Of a DNA stretch of 64,000 nt, positions 10,187-19,286 are shown piece after piece. The stretch comes from Thiopseudomonas sp. (GTDB lineage Bacteria; Pseudomonadota; Gammaproteobacteria; Pseudomonadales; Pseudomonadaceae). Each line of letters starts with the position of its first letter. The first letter of the stretch is position 1. The notes beneath the pieces are model-generated. The model did no database searches. It saw nothing but the letters and a program-made list of their open reading frames with translations, and was not told where the DNA came from. The position numbers and the translations under genes are program-made. Location: contig JAHAYO010000043.1 in the NCBI GenBank assembly GCA_018384595.1, positions 1-64,000 on the forward strand. Reading direction: 5' to 3'.

Positions 10187-11566
10187 TTAGCTCCATTGGT
10201 TTTGCAGGCGTTTGCGCAGCCAGATGGCGATGGCGTTGAGGCTGATCATCAGGCTCAGCAGCACAATGATGGCGGCGGCGGTACGGGCTTCAAAAAAGTT
10301 GCGTAGTTCGTGGCCCTGCCACAGGAAAATCTGCACCGACAGGGCGCTGGACTGGTCCAGCGGCGAGGCCGGTACGCTGGCGACAAAGGCATTCATGCCG
10401 ATCAGCAGCAGCGGCGCGGTCTCGCCGAGCGACTGTGCGACCGCCAGAATGGCTCCCGTGAGTACGCCGGGCAGCGCCTGTGGCAGCACATGATGAAACA
10501 CCACCTGGTTGTGCGAGGCACCCATGCCCAACGCCGCTTGGCGCAGCGAATCGGGCACCGCTTGCAGGGCGGCACGGGTGGCAATGATGACCGTGGGCAG
10601 CGCCATCAGGCTCAGTACCAGCCCGCCTACCAGCGGTGCGGACAGGGGCATGCGCAGGGTGTTGATAAACAGGGCCGCACCCAACAAACCAAAGACAATG
10701 GACGGTACGGCTGCTAGGTTGTTGATATTGATTTCAACCAGATCGGTCCAGCGGTTTTTGGGCGCAAACTCTTCCAGATACAGCGCTGCACCCACCCCCA
10801 GCGGCACCGCTACCAGCAGCACAATCAGCAACATGTACAGCGACCCCATAAAAGCCCCCAGCAGGCCGGCAGAGGCCGCCGAGCTACGCGAGTCGGCGCG
10901 GGTAAACAGGCTGCTGTTGAACTGCAGGCTGATGTGACCGTCTGCCTGCAGGCGGTCGGCCAGTTCGCGCACGGCGGAGGGTAGCTGTTGCTGGTGATCG
11001 GGCAGGGTGCGGTCAATGTTGCCGCGCAGCCAGACATCCACATTGGCGTCTGCCAGCAGGTCAATCGTCACGGTTTGGCCCAGCAACTGCGGATCGGCGG
11101 CCAGCATGTCGCGCACGCGGTGACGCTCGGCGGCGGCGAACAGGGCGCGGGCATGGCGAGGCTCAATGCGCTGGTCGGGATACAGCGCCTGTACACCCTG
11201 CACCAGCAGTTGTTGCCAGTTGATGCGGGCCAGCTGGCCATGCCAGGCAATTTCCCGCTGGTGGTAGTCGGCCGGGCTTTCACCCGTCCTGGGCTGTGGC
11301 CGCTCGCCGATGCGAATCAGTTGCGGGTCAAAATGCACCGGCAGGCTCAGGGTGGACTGCCAGAAGGCGGGCAGGCCACGCTGCAGGATGCTGGCAAACA
11401 GCACGAGCACAAACAGCACGGCAGTCGCCACGGCCAGCTGGCCGGTGCGGCGAAAGCGCCGTTCGCGGGCGTGGCGCTGCTGCAGCGTCTTGCCCAGCCG
11501 CGCCAGGTGCATCTGGCGGGCATTGATGCCGGTATCAAGGCGGTCGAGTTCGGAGGGGTTAGTCAT
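10187..11566 (-). CDS. pstA: phosphate ABC transporter permease PstA
   Basis: PstA-type C-terminal permease motifs ([47 protein letters not shown]). Confidence 0.94.
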   Translation of the reverse strand: MTNPSELDRLDTGINARQMHLARLGKTLQQRHARERRFRRTGQLAVATAVLFVLVLFASILQRGLPAFWQSTLSLPVHFDPQLIRIGERPQPRTGESPADYHQREIAWHGQLARINWQQLLVQGVQALYPDQRIEPRHARALFAAAERHRVRDMLAADPQLLGQTVTIDLLADANVDVWLRGNIDRTLPDHQQQLPSAVRELADRLQADGHISLQFNSSLFTRADSRSSAASAGLLGAFMGSLYMLLIVLLVAVPLGVGAALYLEEFAPKNRWTDLVEININNLAAVPSIVFGLLGAALFINTLRMPLSAPLVGGLVLSLMALPTVIIATRAALQAVPDSLRQAALGMGASHNQVVFHHVLPQALPGVLTGAILAVAQSLGETAPLLLIGMNAFVASVPASPLDQSSALSVQIFLWQGHELRNFFEARTAAAIIVLLSLMISLNAIAIWLRKRLQNQWS

Positions 11567-12932
11567 ATTGCTCTCGGTATTTGCGCACAATGTACAGGGC
11601 CACCACGTTCAGCAGCAGGGTAATGGCAAACAGGGTCAGCCCCAGGGCAAAGGCAACCAGTGACTGCGGGCCGGCAAAATCGGTGTCGCCGGTGAGCTGG
11701 TTGACGATGCTGACGGTTACGGTGGAAATGGCTTCCAGCGGGTTGGCGTGCAATTGCGGGCTGTTGCCGGCGGCCAGCACCACAATCATGGTTTCACCGA
11801 TGGCGCGGCTGACGGCCAGCAAAAACGCACCGACAATGCCTGGCAGCGCAGCGGGTAACACCACTTGGCGGATGGTTTCCGAACGGGTGGCACCCAGCCC
11901 CAGCGAGCCGTCACGCAGCGATTGCGGCACGCGCGTGATGATGTCGTCCGACAACGACGACACAAAAGGCACAATCATGATGCCCATCACCACGCCAGCG
12001 GTCAGCGCGCTGGTTGCGCGAACCTGGATGCCCAGCAGCTCGCCGGCGGCGGCAAACAGCGGCCCCACCAGCAGCATGGCAAATACGCCATAGACGATGG
12101 TGGGAATGCCGGCCAGGATTTCGATCAGCGGTTTGGCAATATCACGCACCCGAGCCGGGGCGTATTCGGCCAGATAGATGGCGGTCATCAGTCCCAGTGG
12201 AATGGCCACCAGCATGGCAATAAAACTGACCATCAGGGTGCCCCACAACAGTGGCAGCAGGCCGTACTCGCCGTGGGCGTTACCGCTGCTGCTGAAGGCC
12301 GGGGCCCAGCGGGTGCCAAAGAAAAACTCGGCGGGGCTGACAAAGCTGAAAAAGCGCAGCGTTTCACCCAGCATCGACAGCACGATGCCCAGTGTGGTGA
12401 GGATGGCCAGCGCCGAACAGCCAAGCAGCAACAGCCGCAGTAGGCGTTCGACCTGCTCGCGGGCGCGCAGCTGCAGCGTCATGTGGCGTAGCGTCAATGC
12501 ACTGCCTGCTGCCACCACCAGAGCCACCAGGGTGGTCTTTATCAGGGTGGCGTACTGTTGCAGCTGCTGCAGAAGGGCGGCAGCCTCGTGCTCGTAACCA
12601 GCCACTTCGCCCGTTACGCCATAGCCACTGGCTAGGTTGTGCAGGCGGCGCATCAGCACCACCTGCATGTTGGCGTCCGGCTGCAGTCCGGTGGGGATGC
12701 TGTCCAGCACCAGCCGGCTGATCAGCCAGGGCTCCATCAGCAGCCACAGGCCCAGCAGCAGCAGGGCGGGACCGGCCGTCCAGAATGCCAGCAGGCTGGC
12801 ATGGTAGACGGGCCTGGAGTGCTGGCTTCCACGTGCCATTCCCAGCGCCTGCTGGCGGCTGCGCCAGAAACCGGCGTAGTAGGCTAGCACCATGATGGCC
12901 AGCAGGATCAGCACCAGAGTCGGATTACTCAT
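11559..12932 (-). CDS. pstC: phosphate ABC transporter permease PstC
   Basis: IAIPLGLMTAIYLAEYAPARVRDIAKPLIEILAGIPTIVYGVFA; LGATRSETIRQVVLPAALPGIVGAFLLAVSRAIGETMIV. Confidence 0.94.
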   Translation of the reverse strand: MSNPTLVLILLAIMVLAYYAGFWRSRQQALGMARGSQHSRPVYHASLLAFWTAGPALLLLGLWLLMEPWLISRLVLDSIPTGLQPDANMQVVLMRRLHNLASGYGVTGEVAGYEHEAAALLQQLQQYATLIKTTLVALVVAAGSALTLRHMTLQLRAREQVERLLRLLLLGCSALAILTTLGIVLSMLGETLRFFSFVSPAEFFFGTRWAPAFSSSGNAHGEYGLLPLLWGTLMVSFIAMLVAIPLGLMTAIYLAEYAPARVRDIAKPLIEILAGIPTIVYGVFAMLLVGPLFAAAGELLGIQVRATSALTAGVVMGIMIVPFVSSLSDDIITRVPQSLRDGSLGLGATRSETIRQVVLPAALPGIVGAFLLAVSRAIGETMIVVLAAGNSPQLHANPLEAISTVTVSIVNQLTGDTDFAGPQSLVAFALGLTLFAITLLLNVVALYIVRKYREQYD

Positions 12933-12945
12933 GCCGGATTACCTG

Positions 12946-13974
12946 TCAGCGAAGGGTTTTGCCGCTGGCAAAGGCGGCCTGCGCCTGTTCACGCTCCTGC
13001 GTGCCCAGCGGAATCAGGCCGGCTTCTTCGAGCGGACTGCCCGAACCGGACACCGATTCGTCCATAAAATACTCGACAAACTCCTTCAGGCCGGGCACCA
13101 GATCCAGGTGTTCGCCCTTGACGTAGAAGTACAGCGGGCGGGATACCGGATAGGAACCGTCATCGATGCTGTCCAGGCTAGGCAGCACCTCATCAATGGC
13201 GGCCACCTGCAGGCGGTCACGGTTTTGCTCGTAGAAATTCAGGCCGAATACGCCCAGTGCCTGTGGCTGCATTTGCAGGCGGGCCAGGGTTTCGGTGTAG
13301 TCACCGGCCACTTCGATCACGCGGCCATCGGCGCGCAGGCCGGTGCAGTAGCCTTCACGTTCGCTGTCGGGCAGGGCAGTAATGGCTTCCAGACCCTGGC
13401 AACCCTGCAGCAGCAACTTTTCGGCAAACACTTCACGGGTGCCATGGTTGGAGGCCGGCACCACCAGCACGATCTCGCGGTCGGGCAGGCTGCTGTCCAC
13501 CTGTGACCAGCGGCTATAGGGGTTGTCCACCCACTGGCCGTCCACATTGATCTGTGCGGCAGCGGCCAGATAAATCTGGCGGGCGCTCAGGCTCAGGCTG
13601 GCCTGGTCGTTGCGCGACGCAAATACGATGCCGTCATAACCCACCGGGATTTCCATGATGCGTTTGACGCCCTGTGCGGCGCAGCTGTCAATTTCGCTGG
13701 CCTTGATGGCACGCGAGGCGTTGGCAATGTCGATGGTGTGCAGGCCGGTGCCCTGGCAAAACTGGCGCAGGCCGCCACCGGTGCCGCCGGAGGCCACTAC
13801 GGGTGTGCGAAACTGCATAAACGCCTGGGCAAACTCTTCGGCGGCGATACTGGAAAAGGGGAGCAGGGTCGACGAACCGGCAATCTGGATGGTCTCGCGG
13901 GCGCTGGCCTGGCCGGCAAAGGCCATGGATGCGCAGATCAGTCCGGTAGACAACAGCCTTTGGGTGGGTTTCAT
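12946..13974 (-). CDS. pstS: phosphate ABC transporter substrate-binding protein PstS
   Basis: signal peptide, IQIAGSSTLLPFSSIAAEEFA; first gene of the pst cluster. Confidence 0.93.
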   Translation of the reverse strand: MKPTQRLLSTGLICASMAFAGQASARETIQIAGSSTLLPFSSIAAEEFAQAFMQFRTPVVASGGTGGGLRQFCQGTGLHTIDIANASRAIKASEIDSCAAQGVKRIMEIPVGYDGIVFASRNDQASLSLSARQIYLAAAAQINVDGQWVDNPYSRWSQVDSSLPDREIVLVVPASNHGTREVFAEKLLLQGCQGLEAITALPDSEREGYCTGLRADGRVIEVAGDYTETLARLQMQPQALGVFGLNFYEQNRDRLQVAAIDEVLPSLDSIDDGSYPVSRPLYFYVKGEHLDLVPGLKEFVEYFMDESVSGSGSPLEEAGLIPLGTQEREQAQAAFASGKTLR

Positions 13975-14045
13975 GTGCATATCCTCATTGGGGGAGAAAA
14001 GCGGCCACCACCGGGTGGCTGCTGTGTGAAGTATCCGTGCCCAAG

Positions 14046-14074
14046 GTTACAGTGGTGTGACAAGCCGGCATCAG
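14046..14074 (-). promoter_or_regulatory. Pho box for pstS (minus strand)
   Basis: minus strand CTGATGC-CGGC-TTGTCAC-ACCA-CTGTAAC, 11-bp periodic; first unit weak. Confidence 0.7.
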
Positions 14075-14097
14075 GGCGCAGCGGAAAAAGTCGGCTT

Positions 14098-14126
14098 TTT
14101 TCATTAAACTGTCACAGAGTTGTCAT
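14098..14126 (+). promoter_or_regulatory. Pho box for phoB (plus strand)
   Basis: TTTTCAT-TAAA-CTGTCAC-AGAG-TTGTCAT, three 11-bp-periodic units. Confidence 0.85.
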
Positions 14127-14165
14127 CTAATAGACGCAAGACCGCTAACAGGAGCGACTTGAGTA

Positions 14166-14873
14166 ATGAACGAGCAGACACTACTGGTTGTGGATGATGA
14201 AGCCGCCATTCGCGACATGCTGGCTACCAGCCTGGAGCTGGCGGGGTTTCGTGTGTTGCTGGCAGAAAACGCCATGCAAGCGCTGGTGCAGATTGCCGAT
14301 CACGGGCCAGACTTGGTGTTGTTGGACTGGATGTTGCCGGGCACCAGCGGCATCGAGCTGGCGCGCCGCCTCAAGCGCGAACCGGCCACCGCCGAGCTGC
14401 CGGTGATCATGATCACCGCCCGCAGCGATGAGGACAACAAAATCCAAGGGCTGGATGCCGGTGCCGACGACTATGTGACTAAGCCGTTTTCCACCCGCGA
14501 GCTGGTTTCGCGGGTCAAGGCGGTACTGCGCCGCAGCAATCCACTGGGCGGCGAGCAGCCGCTGGATTGCGCCGGACTGGTGCTGGACCCGGTCGGTCAG
14601 CGCATCACCGCCCATGGCCAGCCGGTCAGCCTGGGGCCAACCGAGTTTCGTCTGCTGGCGTTTTTCATGACCCATGCCGAGCGTGCCTATTCCAGACAGC
14701 AGCTGCTGGACCAGGTGTGGGGCAGTGCGGTCTATGTGGAGGATCGCACGGTTGATGTGCACATCCGCCGCCTGCGCAAAAGTCTGGAACCCCATGGCTT
14801 TGCCGGCCTGCTGCAGACCGTGCGCGGCACCGGCTACCGTTTTTCACAACAGGGGCTGCAGGAGCAGGACTGA
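14166..14873 (+). CDS. phoB: phosphate regulon response regulator PhoB
   Basis: receiver domain (LVVDDEAAIRDML...LLDWMLPGTSGIELARRLK) plus winged helix (VEDRTVDVHIRRLRKSLEPHGF..LQTVRGTGYRFS). Confidence 0.96.
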   Translation: MNEQTLLVVDDEAAIRDMLATSLELAGFRVLLAENAMQALVQIADHGPDLVLLDWMLPGTSGIELARRLKREPATAELPVIMITARSDEDNKIQGLDAGADDYVTKPFSTRELVSRVKAVLRRSNPLGGEQPLDCAGLVLDPVGQRITAHGQPVSLGPTEFRLLAFFMTHAERAYSRQQLLDQVWGSAVYVEDRTVDVHIRRLRKSLEPHGFAGLLQTVRGTGYRFSQQGLQEQD

Positions 14874-14874
14874 T

Positions 14875-16167
14875 TTGAACTTCACCATTGTCAAGGAGCT
14901 GCGCCGGCTGGCGTGGGTGTTGCTGCTGGCCGGTCTGGCTGCCTGGCTGCTGCGCAGTCTGTGGCCGCTGCTGGTCGTGCTGGCGGGTTACACCGTCTTC
15001 AACCTGCTGCAGCTGGTGCGCCTGAACCGCTGGCTGCTGCAGTATCCGGCCGACTGGGAGCCCCCGGAAAGCAAGGGTGCCTGGGGCGACTTGTTCAACA
15101 ACCTGTACCGGCTGCTGCGTAAGGAAAACCTGGCCCGCGACGAGCTGGGCCAGCTGATCCGCCGTACCGAAAGCTCCATGTCGGCGCTGCGTGACGGCGT
15201 GGTAGTGCTGGATCGTCGGCAACAGCTGGAAACCTGGAACCAAGCCGCCGCGCAGGCGCTGGGGCTGCGCGTGGCCAGTGACCGTGGCCAGGCACTGACT
15301 AATCTGGTACGCCACCCAGCACTGGGCGAATACCTGCAGGCCGATGACTTCAGTCAGCCCTTATGCCTGCCAGCCCCTACCGGCAAAGAGCGCATGCTGG
15401 AATACAGCATTACCCGCTTCGGTGCCGGTGAATACTTGATTCTGCTGCGCGACGTCACCCGTCTGCACCGGCTGGAGCAGATGCGCAAGGACTTTGTTGC
15501 CAACGTCAGCCACGAATTGAAAACCCCGCTCACCGTGTTCAAGGGCTATCTGGAAACCCTGCACGACAGCATTCCCGCGGGGCAGACCGCAGTGCACCGT
15601 GCGCTGGCGCACATGACGGCGCAGAGCGAGCGCATGGAATGGCTGATTCGTGACTTGCTGCTGTTATCGCGGCTGGAAAACACCGAAACCGGCAACGATC
15701 CGCAACCGGTCGCCGTTGCCGGGCTGCTGCAGGGACTGGCCGGTACCCTTGAGTTGCTGGTGCAGGGCAAGCAGCAGCACATTGAACTGGATATTCCGCC
15801 CGACCTCCGGCTGCTGGGTGACGAGGGCGAGCTGGCCAGTGCCTTTGGCAACCTGTTGGCCAATGCTGTGCATTACAGCGGGCAGGGTGCACGGATTGAG
15901 GTGCAGTGGCAGGCGGACGGCGAGGGCGGGCGCTTGGTCTTTGCCGATAGCGGCCCGGGCATCGCCGCCCACCACCTGCCGCGGCTGACCGAACGATTCT
16001 ACCGTCCTGATGCCAGCCGCGTGACCGCCACTGGCGGTACTGGGCTGGGGCTGGCCATCGTCAAGCATGTGTTGCTGCGCCACAATGCACAGTTGGATAT
16101 CAGCAGCACGCCCGGCCAGGGCAGCCGTTTTGTCTGCTGCTTCGAGGCGCAGCAGATACAGGCCTGA
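14875..16167 (+). CDS. phoR: phosphate regulon sensor histidine kinase PhoR
   Basis: FVANVSHELKTPLTVFKGYLETL H-box, GTGLGLAIVKHVLLRH; TTG start at 14875 gives LNFTIVKELRRLAWV. Confidence 0.92.
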   Translation: MNFTIVKELRRLAWVLLLAGLAAWLLRSLWPLLVVLAGYTVFNLLQLVRLNRWLLQYPADWEPPESKGAWGDLFNNLYRLLRKENLARDELGQLIRRTESSMSALRDGVVVLDRRQQLETWNQAAAQALGLRVASDRGQALTNLVRHPALGEYLQADDFSQPLCLPAPTGKERMLEYSITRFGAGEYLILLRDVTRLHRLEQMRKDFVANVSHELKTPLTVFKGYLETLHDSIPAGQTAVHRALAHMTAQSERMEWLIRDLLLLSRLENTETGNDPQPVAVAGLLQGLAGTLELLVQGKQQHIELDIPPDLRLLGDEGELASAFGNLLANAVHYSGQGARIEVQWQADGEGGRLVFADSGPGIAAHHLPRLTERFYRPDASRVTATGGTGLGLAIVKHVLLRHNAQLDISSTPGQGSRFVCCFEAQQIQA

Positions 16168-16172
16168 GGCGC

Positions 16173-17042
16173 TCAACGCGTGGACGCGGACGGCTCGACC
16201 TCCTCGTGCTGCAGGCGTAGTTCTTCGTACTCGGCCTGCATGGCCAGCACGGAGCCTTCCGGTGCCACCGAGGTTTCGCCCGCTTCCCAGGGGGCTGATT
16301 CGGGCAACTCCTCGATGTGGATGGTTTTCAGGCTGTAGTCGGGCTGGTAATGCAGGTCGTATTTGGCCGCTTTGATGGTAGAAATCATCAGCAGCACCAT
16401 GATCACGAGCAGCGGTGCGCCGGCAAAGATGGACGCGGTTTGTAGCGTGGACAGCCCGCCCAGAAACATCAGCACCGCCGGCATGATGCACAAGGTAAAT
16501 GCCCAGAACAGCCGGTTCCAGCGGTGCGGCTCGTCGTCTACTTCGCGCTGCACCACCGAGGCCAGAATGTAAGAGATCGAGTCGAAGGTGGTGGCGGTAA
16601 AGATCACTGCCAGCAGGGTAAACAGTGCCATCATCAGCCAGCTCATGGGCAGGGTGCCCAGCACGGCAAAAATGGCCGCCGTGGGGCTTTGTTCGTTGAG
16701 CACCGCCACCACATCCAGCTCGCCGCTCAGCTGCAAGTGCAGGCCGTAGTTGCCCAGAATGATGAAAAACACCGCGCAGCCCAGCAAGCCGAAAAAAATC
16801 GACCCCACCACCATTTCACGAATGGTGCGCCGGCGTGAAATTTTGGCAATAAACAGTCCTACCGTTGGTGCAAAGACCAGCCACCAGGCCCAGTAGAAAC
16901 TTGTCCAGTCGGCTGGGAAACTGGTGGCCTCGAAACCGTATTCGCTAAATGATCCCAGTGACTCGGTCCAGGTCATCATGGTGAACATCTGCGTCAGCGA
17001 GCGGCCCAAACTTTCCAGCCCCGTATTAAGGATAAACAGGCC
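16173..17042 (-). pseudogene. 5'-truncated BCCT-family (betaine/choline/carnitine) transporter, C-terminal half only
   Basis: TSFYWAWWLVFAPTVGLFIAKISRRRTIREMVVG and DSISYILASVVQRE BCCT motifs; about 300 aa versus 500+ aa expected; homology stops near 17040 and is replaced by unrelated MDCSAFLKVPILPQC. Confidence 0.8.
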
Positions 17043-17136
17043 GCACTGAGGTAGGATTGGCACTTTTAAAAATGCGGAGCAATCCATGCATGATGTTTAG
17101 CTGCAGCTTGACAAGCGCTATCGCAACGGTGCGACC

Positions 17137-19032
17137 TTGCCGGGGCGTGCTGGTGACGCGGCCGTGAGCACTGTTTTCCTGAATGTGACCTACGCTGAAA
17201 AAGACAGCGTGAAGGCGTTGGGTGCGCGCTGGAATGTGCAGCTGCGTAAATGGTATGTGCCCGAGGGTACCGAGCTGGCCCCCTTTGCCCGCTGGCTGCC
17301 GGATGGCCTCATCCCCGATGCGCAGGTGCTAGCGGCCACGGCGGAAAACAGCGGCCCCTACGAGGTGGCCGGCATTACCGGTGTGCCGCTGTCGCAGCTG
17401 CTGGGCCGCGTGCGCGGACTGGTGCAGCAGGCGTTTGGCCAAGCGGTATGGACGCTGGTGGATGTGTCGGGCGTGCAGGCGCGCAACGGCCATGTTTATC
17501 TGGAGCTGGCCGAGCGCGACGGCACCGGTGCTGTGCTGGCGCAGGCACGCGGCATCATCTGGGCGGCGCGGGCCGCGCAATTACTGCCTGAGTTTAATCG
17601 CGCCACCGGCATTGAAGTCGCCGCCGGCATCAAACTGTTGGTACGCGCGCGTCCGGTGTTTCATGAACGTTTTGGTTTGAGTCTGGAGATTGATGCGATC
17701 GACCCAGACTACAGCCTCGGTGATCTGGAAGCGCGCAAAAAACAGATTCGTCTGCGTCTGCAACAGGAAGGCGTGTTTACCGCCAATCAGCAGTTACCCG
17801 CGCCTTGGGATTTCAACCATGTACTGGTGCTGTCGCCAGAGCAGGCCGCTGGGCTGGGCGACTTTCGCGCCGAGGCGCAGCGTCTGCAGCACTACGGGCT
17901 GTGCCGTTTTACCTATGTGCACAGTCGTTTTCAGGGTGAGGGGGTAGGCAGCGAGTTGGCCACAGCGTTGCGGGCGGGACTGCAGACCTGCCGCGATGCC
18001 GGTGTCCAGCCGGATGCCGTCGTCATTATTCGTGGTGGCGGGGCAGTCAATGATCTGGCTTGGCTCAACGATTACGAACTGGCCCACGCCATTTGCACGC
18101 TGGGCATTCCGGTATTGACCGGTATCGGTCACGAGCGCGACAGCACCTTGCCGGACGAAGTAGCGCATAGCCGCTTTGACACGCCAAGCAAGGTGATTGC
18201 CGGCATTGAACAGCGGATTGTGCAACGGGCGCGTGAAGCCCGCGATGCCTTCACGCAGACACGCACCCAGGCCATGCAGGCGCTGCAACACAGGCGTCTG
18301 CAGCTGGAGCAACAGCATACGCAGGTGCAACAGGGCGCACAGCGCGTGCTGGCCGAGGCACGGCAGCATAGCGGCCAGTGGTTTGCTGATGTGCGCCTGA
18401 GCGCGTTGGGTCAGGTGCAACAGGCGCGGCGTAGCAGCCAGGGCTATATGGAACAGGCGCGCGCTCAAGCGCAGCAGCAACTCAATGTGGCCCACGGTCA
18501 GGTGCCGATGCTGTTGGCTCAAATTCGCAGCCGCGCCGAGGCGATGCTGGCCGCAGCACGGGCGGGATCGCGCTTGCAGCTGCAGGCCATTGTCGGCCAG
18601 AGTCGCAGCGAGCTGGTTCATGGCCGCCAGCAGGTGCAGGAACAGCTGTCTGCTGTGCGCCACGCAGCCGACCGCCAGCTGCAAACCGCACGCCAGCAGA
18701 GCCATACTCGGCTGGAACAGGTGTTGCAGTTAGGCCGCCAGCACAGCCAGACCTGCAGCGCGCAGATTCATCACGATCTGGACAGTATTCGCCATGAAGC
18801 ACGGCGCAGTTTGGGCCAAGCCCGCCTGCACAGCATGGCGCTGTTTCGTGAAATTGCCGGACAGGGACCGGACAAAACCCTCAGCCGGGGCTTTGCCCTG
18901 ATACGCAATCCGCAAGGCCAGCCGGTCAGCTCCGTCAGCGCGCTGCAACCCGGCCAGCTATTGGACATTGAATTTAAAGACGGCCGCTTCGACGCGCAGG
19001 TGGTCGCCATCAAGGGAGCAATCACCCCATGA
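17137..19032 (+). CDS. DUF5710-like domain + divergent exonuclease VII large subunit-like protein with extended helical region
   Basis: N-term VFLNVTYAEKDSVKALGARWNVQLRKWYVPEGTELAPFARWL; XseA core VVIIRGGGAVNDLAWLNDYELAHAICTLGIPVLTGIGHERDSTLPDEVAHSRFDTPSKV; Gln/Arg/Ala-rich helical C-terminus; TTG start (alternative GTG 17164). Confidence 0.85.
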   Translation: MPGRAGDAAVSTVFLNVTYAEKDSVKALGARWNVQLRKWYVPEGTELAPFARWLPDGLIPDAQVLAATAENSGPYEVAGITGVPLSQLLGRVRGLVQQAFGQAVWTLVDVSGVQARNGHVYLELAERDGTGAVLAQARGIIWAARAAQLLPEFNRATGIEVAAGIKLLVRARPVFHERFGLSLEIDAIDPDYSLGDLEARKKQIRLRLQQEGVFTANQQLPAPWDFNHVLVLSPEQAAGLGDFRAEAQRLQHYGLCRFTYVHSRFQGEGVGSELATALRAGLQTCRDAGVQPDAVVIIRGGGAVNDLAWLNDYELAHAICTLGIPVLTGIGHERDSTLPDEVAHSRFDTPSKVIAGIEQRIVQRAREARDAFTQTRTQAMQALQHRRLQLEQQHTQVQQGAQRVLAEARQHSGQWFADVRLSALGQVQQARRSSQGYMEQARAQAQQQLNVAHGQVPMLLAQIRSRAEAMLAAARAGSRLQLQAIVGQSRSELVHGRQQVQEQLSAVRHAADRQLQTARQQSHTRLEQVLQLGRQHSQTCSAQIHHDLDSIRHEARRSLGQARLHSMALFREIAGQGPDKTLSRGFALIRNPQGQPVSSVSALQPGQLLDIEFKDGRFDAQVVAIKGAITP

Positions 19033-19286
19033 CTCACACCAGTTTCAAACAGGCTTACCACACCCTGCAGCAGCACGCCGAAACCCTGCGCAATCAGCAG
19101 GAACCCAACATTGACGACCTGCTGACGCTGGTCACCGAGTCGGTCACTGCTTACAACGTCTGCAAAGAGCGCATCGACGCGGTAGAAAAAGCCATGGAGC
19201 AGGCGCTGAGCGGCGCAGTGGCCGCTGAAGTTCCGTCTTTCGCCCCCCCGCTGGGGGACGATGACGAGTGGGACAGCCCCTTTTAG
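19029..19286 (+). CDS. exonuclease VII small subunit-like protein with acidic C-terminal tail
   Basis: [56 protein letters not shown] aligns with XseB pattern; ATGA overlap with upstream gene; ends ...[10 protein letters not shown]. Confidence 0.75.
   Translation: MTHTSFKQAYHTLQQHAETLRNQQEPNIDDLLTLVTESVTAYNVCKERIDAVEKAMEQALSGAVAAEVPSFAPPLGDDDEWDSPF

Noticed and set aside
10988-11623. 211-aa plus-strand ORF opposite pstA
   Set aside because: Shadow ORF; coding signal clearly belongs to pstA
15664-16491. 275-aa minus-strand ORF opposite phoR
   Set aside because: Low-complexity shadow frame; phoR and the BCCT remnant explain the region
17794-18705. 303-aa minus-strand ORF opposite the XseA-like gene
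   Set aside because: Antisense of the repetitive Q/A/R region; no independent start signal or motif
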